Part shown: positions 37,113 through 47,921 of the stretch, in pieces
How positions within the stretch are numbered: position 1 is the stretch's first letter
Layout of the letters: every line of letters starts with the position of its first letter
NCBI RefSeq assembly: GCF_036421855.1
Contig: NZ_JAZGOK010000002.1
Source: Georgenia_B sunbinii
GTDB taxonomy: Bacteria > Actinomycetota > Actinomycetes > Actinomycetales > Actinomycetaceae
Reading direction: 5' to 3' (one strand)
Length of the DNA stretch: 64,000 nt
The notes under the pieces: generated by a model
Database searches by the model: none
Told to the model about the DNA's origin: nothing
What the model saw: only the letters and a program-made list of their open reading frames with translations
Made by a program: the position numbers and the translations under genes

Positions 37113-38192
37113 TTAGGGGGCGATGGCGGCGTAGGCGTGCTCGAGCAGGTGTGGGTCGGGGTCCTCGAGACGGCTCGGGGTGCCGATCGCGTCGAGCACG
37201 ACGAACCGCAGCCGGGAGCCGCGCGTCTTCTTGTCCCGTCCCATCGCCTCGAGCAGGCGGGGCCAGCGGTCCTGCCGGTAGGTCAGCGGCAGCCCGAGCG
37301 CGCCGAGGATCGTCCGGTGCCGGGCGACGTCGTCGGCGGTGAGCCGGCCCGCGGCCCGCGCCAGCTCGGCGGCGAACACCATCCCGACGGCCACGGCGTC
37401 GCCGTGGCGCCACCGGAAGTCCTCGCTGAGCTCGATGGCGTGCGCGAGGGTGTGCCCGTAGTTGAGGAACTCGCGGCGCCCGGCCTCACGCAGGTCGGCC
37501 GAGACCACCTCGGCCTTGACCGCGATGCTCCGGCGGACGAGCTCGTCGAGCACGTCCGAGCGGGGATCGCGTGCGGCGGCGCCGTCGTCCGCGGCGACCA
37601 GGTCAAGGATCACCGGGTCGGCGATGAAGCCGGCCTTGACCACCTCGGCCAAGCCGGCGGCGTGGTCTTCGGCGGGCAGCGTGGCGAGGGTGTCGAGGTC
37701 GCACACCACGCCGCGCGGGGAGTGGAAGGCACCGACGAGGTTCTTGCCCTCGGCGGTGTTGATGCCAGTCTTGCCGCCCACCGCGGCGTCGACCATGGCG
37801 AGCACCGTCGTCGGGACCTGGATGACGGCGACGCCGCGCAGCCAGGACGCGGCGACGAAGCCGGCGAGGTCGGTGGCGGCTCCCCCACCGAGACCGATGA
37901 CGAGGTCCTGGCGCCCGAAGCCGGCACGGCCGAGCCGGCCCCAGAGGTCACCGAGCACGGCCTGGGTCTTGGCGGCCTCGCCGTCGGGCACCACCGCCGG
38001 CTCGACGGTGTGGCCGACGGCCCGCAGCCGCTCGGCCAGAGCAGCTGCGCGCTGCTGCTGCGGGGGCTGGTGGACGAGCAGGACCCGACGCGGCTCGCTA
38101 CCCACGAGCACGGCGACCTCGTCGTCGAGCCCACGCCCGACGACGACCTCGTAGTCGTGCTCCGCGTGGACCGGGATCCGAGCAGCGGTCAT
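37113..38192 (-). CDS. aroB: 3-dehydroquinate synthase
   Basis: Second step of the shikimate pathway, cyclising DAHP to 3-dehydroquinate with NAD and zinc. 359 residues with VIGLGGGAATDLAGF (NAD), VPTTVLAMVDAAVGGKTG and the zinc ligands in LNYGHTLAHAIE and RHGDAVAVGM. ATG overlaps the aroK stop as ATGA. Last of the aroC-aroK-aroB run, followed by 18-bp repeats. Confidence 0.97.
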   Translation of the reverse strand: MTAARIPVHAEHDYEVVVGRGLDDEVAVLVGSEPRRVLLVHQPPQQQRAAALAERLRAVGHTVEPAVVPDGEAAKTQAVLGDLWGRLGRAGFGRQDLVIGLGGGAATDLAGFVAASWLRGVAVIQVPTTVLAMVDAAVGGKTGINTAEGKNLVGAFHSPRGVVCDLDTLATLPAEDHAAGLAEVVKAGFIADPVILDLVAADDGAAARDPRSDVLDELVRRSIAVKAEVVSADLREAGRREFLNYGHTLAHAIELSEDFRWRHGDAVAVGMVFAAELARAAGRLTADDVARHRTILGALGLPLTYRQDRWPRLLEAMGRDKKTRGSRLRFVVLDAIGTPSRLEDPDPHLLEHAYAAIAP

Positions 38193-38728
38193 ACCGTCCT
38201 CCCGGCGGAGGCGACGAGCTCACCGTGCTCCAGCGCCGAGGCGATCACGGTGGCGAGCCGGTCCGGTGCCTCTTTGTCGGTGTCGAGCACGAGCCCGGCG
38301 ACCTCCTCGTACAGCGGCCGGCGGGCGTCCGCGAGGATCTTCCACTGCGCCCGGGGGCTGCCGACGAGCAGCGGACGGGCGCCGGTCATACCGACGCGCG
38401 GCATCGCCTTGGCCATCGAGACGTCGAGGAAGACGACGGGCACGACGTCGAGGGACCGGCGGGTGCGCTCGTCGAGGATCGCGCCGCCGCCGAGCGCGAG
38501 GACGCCGTCGTGCCGGCCGAGGGTGTCGATCACGGCCTGGTGCTCCAGCGCCCGGAAGTGCTCCTCGCCGTCGTCGAGGAAGATCTCCGAGATGGTGCGG
38601 CCGGTGGTCCGCTCGACCTCGGCGTCGGTGTCGAGGAACGCGACGCCCAGCCGGACCGCGAGCTCGGAGCCGACGGTGGTCTTTCCGGCGCCGGGAGGAC
38701 CGACGAGGACAACCTTTACCCGGCTCAT
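38189..38728 (-). CDS. aroK: Shikimate kinase
   Basis: Phosphorylates shikimate at C3. 179 residues; Walker A GPPGAGKTT (about 9-17), shikimate-binding Asp in FLDTDAEVE and Arg in HFRALEH, LALGGGA (Walker B region) and the lid arginine region. ATG overlaps the aroC stop and it is coupled downstream to aroB. Confidence 0.96.
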   Translation of the reverse strand: MSRVKVVLVGPPGAGKTTVGSELAVRLGVAFLDTDAEVERTTGRTISEIFLDDGEEHFRALEHQAVIDTLGRHDGVLALGGGAILDERTRRSLDVVPVVFLDVSMAKAMPRVGMTGARPLLVGSPRAQWKILADARRPLYEEVAGLVLDTDKEAPDRLATVIASALEHGELVASAGRTV

Positions 38729-39936
38729 CGCATGGTCCCGGGGATCGACTCGAGGTAGGCGCTGAGGTTGCGGGTGGCCTCGGCGACCGAGTCGCCGCCG
38801 GTCTTCTCCAGCAGCGCCTGCGCGAGCACGAGGGCGGTCATCGCCTCGACGATGACGGCGGCCGGTGCGGCGGCGCACACGTCGGACCGCTGGTGGATCG
38901 CCGTGGCGGCCTCGCCGGTGACGATGTCGATGGTGCGCAGCGCACGCGGGACGGTGGAGATCGGCTTGAGCGCGGCACGCACCCGCAGCACCTCGCCGTT
39001 GCTCATGCCGCCCTCGATGCCGCCGGCACGGTTGGTCACGCGCTGCAGCGTGCCGTCCTCCCGGACGATCTCGTCGTGGGCGGCCGAGCCGCGGCGTCGC
39101 GCGGTGCGGAAGCCGTCGCCGATCTCCACGCCCTTGATCGCCTGGATGCCCATGACGGCGCCGGCGAGGCGGCTGTCGAGCTTGCGGTCGCCGTGGACGA
39201 AGGAACCGAGGCCCGGCGGCAGGCCGTAGACGAGGACCTCGACGACGCCGCCGAGGGTGTCGCCGTCCTTGCGGCACGCATCGATCTCCTCGACCATCGC
39301 CGCGGACGTCTCGGGGTGGAAGCAGCGGATCGGGTCGGCGTCGAGCGCCGCGGCGTCGTCGGGGGTGGGCAGCGCCGCGTCGTCGGGCACCTCGATCTCG
39401 CCGACGGAGACCACGTGGGACACCAGCCGCGCCCCGGCGACCTGCTCGAGGAGGGCGGCGGCGACCGTGCCGAGCGCCACGCGGGTGGCGGTCTCCCGGG
39501 CGCTGGCGCGCTCGAGGACCGGGCGGGCGTCCTCGAGGTGGTACTTCGCCATCCCGACGAGGTCGGCGTGGCCGGGGCGGGGGCGGGTGAGCGGCTTGTT
39601 GCGTGCCTGCTCGCGGTGGTCACCGATGCCGGCGTCGACGTCGAGCGCCTCGGTGGGCACCTCGTCGGGTGACATCACGGTCTCCCACTTGGGCCACTCC
39701 GAGTTGCCGATCTCGATGGCGACCGGGCCACCCATCGTCTCGCCGTGACGGACGCCGCCGAGCAGCCGGACGGCGTCCTTCTCGAACTTCATCCGGGCGC
39801 CGCGGCCGTAGCCGAGGCGCCGTCGGGCGAGCACCTCCTGCACCTGCGACGTCGAGATCCTCACCCCGGCCGGCAGGCCTTCGATGATGCCGACGAGGGC
39901 TTGGCCGTGCGACTCTCCAGCTGTCAACCAACGCAT
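38725..39936 (-). CDS. aroC: Chorismate synthase
   Basis: Final shikimate-pathway step, EPSP to chorismate, needing reduced FMN. 403 residues starting RWLTAGESHGQALVGI, with GRGARMKFEKD, RASARETATRVA and the late RSDVCAAAPAAVIVEA motifs. Two ATGs are possible. The inner one (39936) has GGGAAG nine bases upstream, the outer (39945) has it with no spacing, so the inner is preferred. Needs FMN, a link to flavin supply only at the level of chemistry. Confidence 0.97.
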   Translation of the reverse strand: MRWLTAGESHGQALVGIIEGLPAGVRISTSQVQEVLARRRLGYGRGARMKFEKDAVRLLGGVRHGETMGGPVAIEIGNSEWPKWETVMSPDEVPTEALDVDAGIGDHREQARNKPLTRPRPGHADLVGMAKYHLEDARPVLERASARETATRVALGTVAAALLEQVAGARLVSHVVSVGEIEVPDDAALPTPDDAAALDADPIRCFHPETSAAMVEEIDACRKDGDTLGGVVEVLVYGLPPGLGSFVHGDRKLDSRLAGAVMGIQAIKGVEIGDGFRTARRRGSAAHDEIVREDGTLQRVTNRAGGIEGGMSNGEVLRVRAALKPISTVPRALRTIDIVTGEAATAIHQRSDVCAAAPAAVIVEAMTALVLAQALLEKTGGDSVAEATRNLSAYLESIPGTMR

Positions 39937-40047
39937 GGTGGCCATCTTCCCACGACGACGACGTGAGTCCGGCAGCCGTCCACGCGGCGGCGGACGCCGT
40001 GGCGCGCCAGTGCGGACCAGGTGCGGCGCCAGGGACCGGGCGCGATG

Positions 40048-40629
40048 TCAGAGCGGCAGCACGGTGCCGGTCGGCACGGCGGTCGCGATGGCGGCGCCCA
40101 GCAGCATCCAGGGGCCGAAGGCGATGGCGCTGCGGCGATCGGCCCGCCGGACCGCGATGAGGGCCAGGCCCACGACGCCACCGACGACGAACCCCGCGAG
40201 GACGCCGACGACGACCGCCTGCCAGCCGAGCCAGCCGAGCCACAGCCCGAGCAGCGCGCCGAGCTTGACGTCCCCGAGGCCGAGGCCGGTGGGTCGGGCG
40301 AGAGCGAGCAGCAGGTAGAGCCCGCCGCACACCACCGCGGCGAGGATCCCGCGGAGCAGGCCGGACCATGCGCCGTCGAGCAGCGCGGCGACCGCGAGCA
40401 GCAGCACCAGCGCCACTGCCGTTGGCTGCATGACGGCGTTCGGCAGCCGGTGCCGCGCAAAGTCCTCGACGGCGAGCAGCACGCCGGCCACCGCGAGCAC
40501 CACCGCTGCGAGGACGTCGGGCTGCGCGCCGCGTGCCCAGACGGCGAGAGCGGCAGCGAGGACGCACCACGCCGTCACCACCGCGGGACGACGCCACCAG
40601 CTCACGCCGGTGCCGGTCTCAGCCGGCAC
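40048..40629 (-). CDS. A24-family prepilin peptidase without methylase domain
   Basis: A 193-residue polytopic membrane protease that cleaves type IV prepilin-like signal peptides. Both catalytic aspartates are in place: VEDFARHRLPN and GLGLGDVKLGAL (GxGD). The N-terminal cysteine-rich methylase domain of PilD is missing, which is usual for actinobacterial members. No pilin or tad genes lie in the window, so its substrates are elsewhere. Start is GTG 40629 (11-base overlap with aroE) or GTG 40605. Confidence 0.88.
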   Translation of the reverse strand: MPAETGTGVSWWRRPAVVTAWCVLAAALAVWARGAQPDVLAAVVLAVAGVLLAVEDFARHRLPNAVMQPTAVALVLLLAVAALLDGAWSGLLRGILAAVVCGGLYLLLALARPTGLGLGDVKLGALLGLWLGWLGWQAVVVGVLAGFVVGGVVGLALIAVRRADRRSAIAFGPWMLLGAAIATAVPTGTVLPL

Positions 40630-41557
40630 GGGCAGCGACGGCAGCGTCCAGCGCCGAACGCATCGCCGCCACCGGCGCCACCCGCCCGGTCATCAGGCGG
40701 ACCTGCTCGGCGGCCTGGTGGAGGAGCATCGCCCAGCCCGGCGCGATCGCTCCCCCGCCGGTCGCGTAGCCTCGGGCGATCTCGCTCGGCCCCGAGGCAT
40801 AGCTGACGTCGAGCAGGACGCCACCGGCGGTCTGGCCCGGGACGAGCGTCTCGGCCAGCGACCGACCCAGCTCGTCCGCCGCGCCGGCGGGCACGGAGGA
40901 CACCACGACCTGGGCGCCGGCGACGAGGTCACGGGCCTGCTCGGTGCTGGTCCAGCGGCGGACGTTGATCGTCACGCCCATCCGGTGCGCCGCGAGCTGG
41001 GTGGCGGCTGCCCGCGCCGGGTTGCGCGCGAGGACGACCGAGGAGGTGATGCCAAGCTCTGCCAGCGCGGCGAGGCTCGAGGCGGCCGTGGCGCCGGCGC
41101 CGAGGATGACGGCGTTGCGCGGCTGCCAGCCCGCGTCGTCGGCGGCCTCGCGCAGCGCGGCCACGACGCCGTGAACGTCGGTGTTGGCGCCGACGAGCAT
41201 GCCTGGCTGGACGATCACCGTGTTGACGGCGCCGACCACCTCGGCGAGGGGCTCGATGACGTCGAGGTGGGCGATGGCCGCGTGCTTGAGCGGCATGGTG
41301 AGCGACAGCCCGCCCCACTCCTCGTCGAGCGCCGCCACCGCGCTCCCGATCCCTGCCTCGTCGACCTCCGCGAGGCCGTACACCCAGTCGATCCCCAGCG
41401 CCTCGTAGGCGGCCCCGTGGAGCACCGGTGACAGCGAGTGAGCGATCGGCGACCCGAGGACGGCGGCGCGCTTGGCGCCGGCGGGCAGCGAGCCGCGGGC
41501 CGCGACGTCGTAGGTGGGCAGGGTGGTCGCCGGTGCGCCGGCGGGCGGGGTGGTCAT
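40619..41557 (-). CDS. aroE: Shikimate dehydrogenase
   Basis: NADPH-dependent reduction of 3-dehydroshikimate. 312 residues; shikimate-binding LGSPIAHSLSPVLH, catalytic Lys in TMPLKH, NTD segment in GANTDVHG and the NADP loop ILGAGATAASSL. It belongs to the alaS-ruvX-mltG-aroE run, starting 4 bases after mltG. Confidence 0.95.
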   Translation of the reverse strand: MTTPPAGAPATTLPTYDVAARGSLPAGAKRAAVLGSPIAHSLSPVLHGAAYEALGIDWVYGLAEVDEAGIGSAVAALDEEWGGLSLTMPLKHAAIAHLDVIEPLAEVVGAVNTVIVQPGMLVGANTDVHGVVAALREAADDAGWQPRNAVILGAGATAASSLAALAELGITSSVVLARNPARAAATQLAAHRMGVTINVRRWTSTEQARDLVAGAQVVVSSVPAGAADELGRSLAETLVPGQTAGGVLLDVSYASGPSEIARGYATGGGAIAPGWAMLLHQAAEQVRLMTGRVAPVAAMRSALDAAVAARAG

Positions 41558-41561
41558 CGGC

Positions 41562-42731
41562 TCAGCCCTCGTCGGTGCCCAGCGGGTTCTCCTCGAGCCA
41601 CTGGTTGAGCTCGACGATGTTGCGCTGGTGCTCGGCGTAGTCGCCGCTGAAGCGGGTCTCACCGGTCTCGAGGTTGATGGTGACGAAGTACAGCCAGTCA
41701 CCCTCGGGCGGGTTGAGCACCGCTTCGACAGCCGCGGCGCCGGGGGCACCGATCGGCGTCGGCGGCAGGCCCGGGTGCACGTAGGTGTTGTACGGGTTGT
41801 CGTCCTCGAGCTCGGCACGGGTGGGGATGCCCCCGACCCGCCCGGCGCCGTAGAGGACCGTGGAGTCCATCTGCAGCCGGCCGTTGACGTCGTCGACGTC
41901 GGTCAGCCGGTTCTCGATCACCCGGGCGACGCGGCCGTAGTCCTCGGCCACGAACACCTCGCGCTCGACGATCGACGCCTTGGTGAGCACCGCCTGCTGG
42001 TCCTCGGCCGGTACGCCCAGCCGGTCCAGGGTGCTCACCGTCTGCGCGACCATGGTGCTGAGGATCTCGGTGGCGTCGGCCTCGGGCTGGAAGGTGAAGG
42101 TCGCCGCGGCGAGCCAGCCCTCGGGGTTCCCGCCGGCCTGCTCGGGCAGGCCGATGGCATCGGTGTCGGCGGCAACCGCCTCGACCTCCTCCAACGGGAT
42201 CTGCGCGATGCTCGCCACGCGTTCGTAGATCTGCGAGGCGCGCCACCCCTCGGGGACGGTCACCCGCAGCTCGGACTTGTTCGCCGGGTCGAGCAGTGCG
42301 GTGACGGCGTCGACGGCCCGCATCTCGAGCATCAGCTCGTAGGTCCCGGGCTGGATCTGCGGTGCCTGCGGGTTGGCGTTGAACGCCTGCACAAAAGCCT
42401 GGCGCGAGGCGACGACACCGCCCTCGGAGAGGATGTCCCCGATCTCGCCGCCGGAGGCTCCTTCATGCACGACGACGGTCGCGCTGCCAGAGCCCGGTCC
42501 GGCGAAGTCATCCGCCGCGGGGGACTCACGGTCGGTGAAGAGCGGGCGAAGCACGAGGATGGCGGTGGCGCCGAGGCCGACGACGAGGACGATGCTGAGC
42601 ACGACCGCGATCGCGGTGCGCCGCCGTCGCTGGCGTCGGCGCTGGACGCGGTCGCGCCGGGCGGCGCGCCGCTCGGTCGCGGAGTCGTGCGGTTCGGTGA
42701 CGACGAGACTCTCGTCGAACAGATCGCTCAC
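41562..42731 (-). CDS. mltG: Endolytic murein transglycosylase MltG
   Basis: Cuts nascent glycan strands at the outer face of the membrane, terminating their extension. 389 residues: Arg-rich cytoplasmic start, one membrane helix (about 39-62), a LysM-like segment (TVVVHEGASGGEIGDILSEGG) and the YceG domain with catalytic Glu in KASIVEREV and the later QMDSTVLYGAG motif. The long positively charged stretch before the helix fits an inside N-terminus. GTG overlaps the ruvX stop. Confidence 0.94.
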   Translation of the reverse strand: MSDLFDESLVVTEPHDSATERRAARRDRVQRRRQRRRRTAIAVVLSIVLVVGLGATAILVLRPLFTDRESPAADDFAGPGSGSATVVVHEGASGGEIGDILSEGGVVASRQAFVQAFNANPQAPQIQPGTYELMLEMRAVDAVTALLDPANKSELRVTVPEGWRASQIYERVASIAQIPLEEVEAVAADTDAIGLPEQAGGNPEGWLAAATFTFQPEADATEILSTMVAQTVSTLDRLGVPAEDQQAVLTKASIVEREVFVAEDYGRVARVIENRLTDVDDVNGRLQMDSTVLYGAGRVGGIPTRAELEDDNPYNTYVHPGLPPTPIGAPGAAAVEAVLNPPEGDWLYFVTINLETGETRFSGDYAEHQRNIVELNQWLEENPLGTDEG

Positions 42732-43230
42732 GGTCGGGCCTCCTCGGTGTCGCCGCGGGTGACGATCTCCCCCGCCGGCTCCCCCGTGCTGCGTTCCTGG
42801 TCCAACGCCGACTGCAGGATCATCACTGCCGCCACCTGGTCCACGACGGCGCGGTGGCGCCGTCCCGGTCGCCCCGAGCTGTGCAGGGCCTGGTGCGCGG
42901 TGACAGTCGTCAGGCGCTCGTCGACAAGTCTGACCGGTACGTCCGGGCAGGCGGTGACGACGGCACCAGCGTACTCGCGCACGACAGCCGCCGCGGCCCC
43001 CTCCCCGCCCGACAGGTGCCTGGGCAGCCCGATGACGATCTCGATCGGCTCGTACTCGTCGACGATGCGACGCAGGTCGATGAGCTGCTGGGCGCGGTCG
43101 GTCGCGTTGAGCGTTGCCACCGGGGTGGCAAGGATCCCGTCACGATCGGAGCGCGCGACGCCGACGCGGACCGAGCCGACGTCGATCCCCAACCGGATCC
43201 CGCGGCGCATGCCGCCCGTGGCGGGTGCTG

Positions 43231-43234
<4 letters not shown>
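42728..43234 (-). CDS. ruvX: Putative pre-16S rRNA nuclease / Holliday-junction resolvase RuvX (YqgF)
   Basis: 168-residue RNase H-fold nuclease implicated in 16S rRNA 5'-end maturation. Catalytic Asp in RLGIDVGSVRVGVA, a Glu in VRLVDERLTTVTAH and Asp in VVDQVAAVMILQS near the C-terminus are all present. ATG overlaps the alaS stop. The alaS-ruvX-mltG order is conserved in many bacteria. Confidence 0.94.
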
Positions 43235-45927
<2,693 letters not shown>

Positions 45928-45971
45928 GGGTCCTCGGGTCGGGGATGGAAGGCCGTCGGCGGCGGCCGCGG

Positions 45972-46226
45972 TCAGTACGGCTCGACGTCGTCGCGGGTGA
46001 CGGCGGCACGCCGCCGCTCCGCGCTCTTGACGTCCTCTGGGCTGGGGAGCAGCTGGGCGCGCAGCTCTGCCTCACGGGTGTCGAAGTCCAGCCGGAAGTC
46101 TGCCACCCGGGTCCGGACACCGGCACCCAGGGCCGCCACCCGGCCGGCGATGCCGCGGCGGACCGCGGGCACGGCGAGCACTGCCATCGCGACCACGACG
46201 CCGACGACGATGACGGGGCGACGCAT
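45972..46226 (-). CDS. Small membrane-anchored protein upstream of alaS
   Basis: 84 residues with a single N-terminal helix (about 4-24, VIVVGVVVAMAVLAVPAVRR) and a charged, probably helical tail. Its ATG shares a base with the stop of the DUF948 gene (TGATG). Small proteins of this kind between rpsD and alaS are widespread in Actinobacteria; function unknown. Confidence 0.8.
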   Translation of the reverse strand: MRRPVIVVGVVVAMAVLAVPAVRRGIAGRVAALGAGVRTRVADFRLDFDTREAELRAQLLPSPEDVKSAERRRAAVTRDDVEPY

Positions 46227-46573
46227 CAGTCGGCCCGCCGGAACAGCCGCCGCACCGCGAAGGAGAAGGCGGAGATCTTGATGAGCGGCCCACCGACGGT
46301 GGCCGAGACCAGCGTCGTCACGGCCGAGACGTTCTGCGAGACCTCGGCCGCCGACGTCGTGATGGTGTCGACCTTCGCCAGCTGTGCGTTGCCGGCGGTG
46401 ATGGTGGCCGCGGCCTCGTCGATGATCGGCAGCGCGTGGCTGGTGACTTCACGGACCGAGTCGGTCGCGGCGTCGAGCACCTTGCCGACCTTGAGGAGCG
46501 GCACGGCAAGGAAGGCGACCAGCGCGACGAACGCGATGGCGGCCACGATGCCGGCGATGTCGCCGAGGTTCAT
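46226..46573 (-). CDS. DUF948 domain protein
   Basis: 115 residues with an N-terminal membrane helix (about 7-27) then a helical DUF948 segment (VLDAATDSVREVTSHALPIIDEAAATITAG) likely to form a coiled coil. Family members are envelope-associated with no defined activity. It lies just upstream of the 84-residue membrane protein and alaS. Confidence 0.85.
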   Translation of the reverse strand: MNLGDIAGIVAAIAFVALVAFLAVPLLKVGKVLDAATDSVREVTSHALPIIDEAAATITAGNAQLAKVDTITTSAAEVSQNVSAVTTLVSATVGGPLIKISAFSFAVRRLFRRAD

Positions 46574-46621
46574 GAAGGGCTCCTTGAGGCTGGGGCTGGC
46601 TCTGGGAAGGCTACCTGGACA

Positions 46622-46666
46622 CGCACGCCCCGGGTACCGGTGGTGCCGGTACCCGGGGCGTGCGTG
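46622..46666 (-). terminator. Perfect 20-bp stem-loop after rpsD
   Basis: A perfect 20-bp inverted repeat (arm ACGCACGCCCCGGGTACCGG) with a 5-base loop begins 18 bases beyond the rpsD stop. No T-tract follows; stem strength alone would have to act. It divides rpsD from the DUF948 gene. Confidence 0.8.
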
Positions 46667-46684
46667 ACGGTTGGCGCGGGTGCG

Positions 46685-47317
46685 TCAGCGCGAGTAGTAC
46701 TCGACGACGAGCTGCACGTCGCAGGTGATCGGGACCTCGTCACGCTTGGGGCGGCGGGTCAGCTCGACCCGGAGCTTCTCGAGCTCGACGTCGAGGTAGC
46801 CCGGGACGTTCGGCAGCACGTCGCGGTGGGCGCCGGCAGCGGCGATCTGGAACGGGGTCATCGCCTGGCTCTTCGGCTTGACCTGGATGACCTGGCCGGG
46901 GGTGACCCGGAAGGACGGGCGGTCGACGAGCTTGCCGTCGACGAGGATGTGGCGGTGCACCACGGCCTGACGCGCCTGGGCGATGGTCCGGGCGAAGCCC
47001 GAGCGCAGCACGAGGGCGTCGAGACGCATCTCGAGCAGCTCGACCAGCGACTCACCGGTCATGCCGGGCTCGCGACGAGCCTCCTCGAACACCCGCGAGA
47101 TCTGCACCTCGCGCAGGCCGTACTGGGCGCGCAGCCGCTGCTTCTCCTTGAGACGCACGGCGTAGTCGGACTCGGTACGACGGCGGGCACGGCCGTGCTC
47201 CCCGGGCGGGTAGGGACGCTTCTCGAAGTGCTTGACGGCCTTGGGCGTCAGGGCGAGGCCCAGCGCGCGCGAGAGGCGCACCTGGCGGCGCGAGCGCGCC
47301 TGGTTGTTCTTGCTCAC
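46685..47317 (-). CDS. rpsD: 30S ribosomal protein S4 (zinc-free type)
   Basis: Primary 16S rRNA-binding protein and assembly initiator. 210 residues: S4 N-domain, then the S4 RNA-binding domain (RLDALVLRSGFARTIAQARQ, VVHRHILVDGKLVDRPSF). The N-terminal CxxC zinc site of C+ S4 proteins is absent (SKNNQARSRRQVRLSRALG), so this is the C- form. GTG start with AGGAAG upstream. The frame stays open through the repeat array upstream, so automatic calls may be too long. It stands alone rather than in the alpha operon. Confidence 0.95.
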   Translation of the reverse strand: MSKNNQARSRRQVRLSRALGLALTPKAVKHFEKRPYPPGEHGRARRRTESDYAVRLKEKQRLRAQYGLREVQISRVFEEARREPGMTGESLVELLEMRLDALVLRSGFARTIAQARQAVVHRHILVDGKLVDRPSFRVTPGQVIQVKPKSQAMTPFQIAAAGAHRDVLPNVPGYLDVELEKLRVELTRRPKRDEVPITCDVQLVVEYYSR

Positions 47318-47452
47318 GTGTATGAACTTCCTGTCTCTGATGTCACGCGGTCGGGTGATCTCCCGTCGCGCGGGGCCAACCATGTCGGCGAGGACCCCAG
47401 GGGTGCCCGAAGGCAACCGCATCACTCTACCAGCCCCCACCCACCCCTCACC

Positions 47453-47632
47453 GCCGACAGCAGACTTGTCCCCGAGAGCAGACTTGTCCCCGAGAGCAGA
47501 CTTGTCCCCGACAGCAGACTTGTCCCCGAGAGCAGACTTGTCGCCGACAGCAGACTTGTCCCCGAGAGCAGACTTGTCGCCGACAGCAGCCTCGTCGCCG
47601 AGAGCAGGGTTGTCGCCGAGAGCAGGGTTGTC
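47453..47632. repeat. 18-bp repeat array 2a, ten tandem units
   Basis: Ten head-to-tail 18-mers without spacers, written on this strand as CCCGACAGCAGACTTGTC with AGAG/ACAG, C/G-first and GGGTTGTC variants. Starts: 47453, 47471, 47489, 47507, 47525, 47543, 47561, 47579, 47597, 47615. They lie 136 bases upstream of the rpsD start, between rpsD and rarA. The region 47318-47452 and 47633-47720 shows no gene or clear motif. Confidence 0.95.
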
Positions 47633-47720
47633 TGCAGGAGCAGGCGTCCAGCAAAGCAGTCCGGTGCGCGAACCTTGCCCGCCGGGCCAACGCAACTGTG
47701 GGCGAGACCTCTGCCACGTG

Positions 47721-47897
47721 GACAATCCCGCTGTCGGCGAGGGGAGGTTGCTGGGACGGAGCCTCGGCCACGTGGACAATCCCGCTGTCGGCGAAGGGGG
47801 TCTGGGACGGGAGCTCGACCGCGTGGACAATCCCGCTGTCGGCGATAATCCCGCTGTCGGGGACAAGTCTGCTGTCGGCGAGGATCCTGCTGTCGGC
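47721..47897. repeat. 18-bp repeat array 2b, opposite orientation
   Basis: Copies in the orientation opposite to array 2a: single copies at 47721 and 47775, then four tandem units at 47826, 47844, 47862 and 47880. The first three are preceded by CGTG or GCGTG and fall 51-54 bases apart, each second half sharing CTGGGACGG and GAGCTCG-like stretches, so a longer unit of about 53 bases surrounds the 18-mer. The array ends 24 bases before the rarA stop. Confidence 0.92.
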
Positions 47898-47921
47898 GGG
47901 GGCAGGGGCGGGGGCGGTGGG

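Noticed and set aside
47453..47632. Array 2a as a CRISPR array
   Set aside because: Units are 18 bp, contiguous with no unique spacers, and no cas genes are in the window.
46436..47848. 470-residue plus-strand protein with SRLVPE repeats
   Set aside because: It is antisense to rpsD and the repeat part is the 18-bp array read in frame; no ribosome-binding site or family match.
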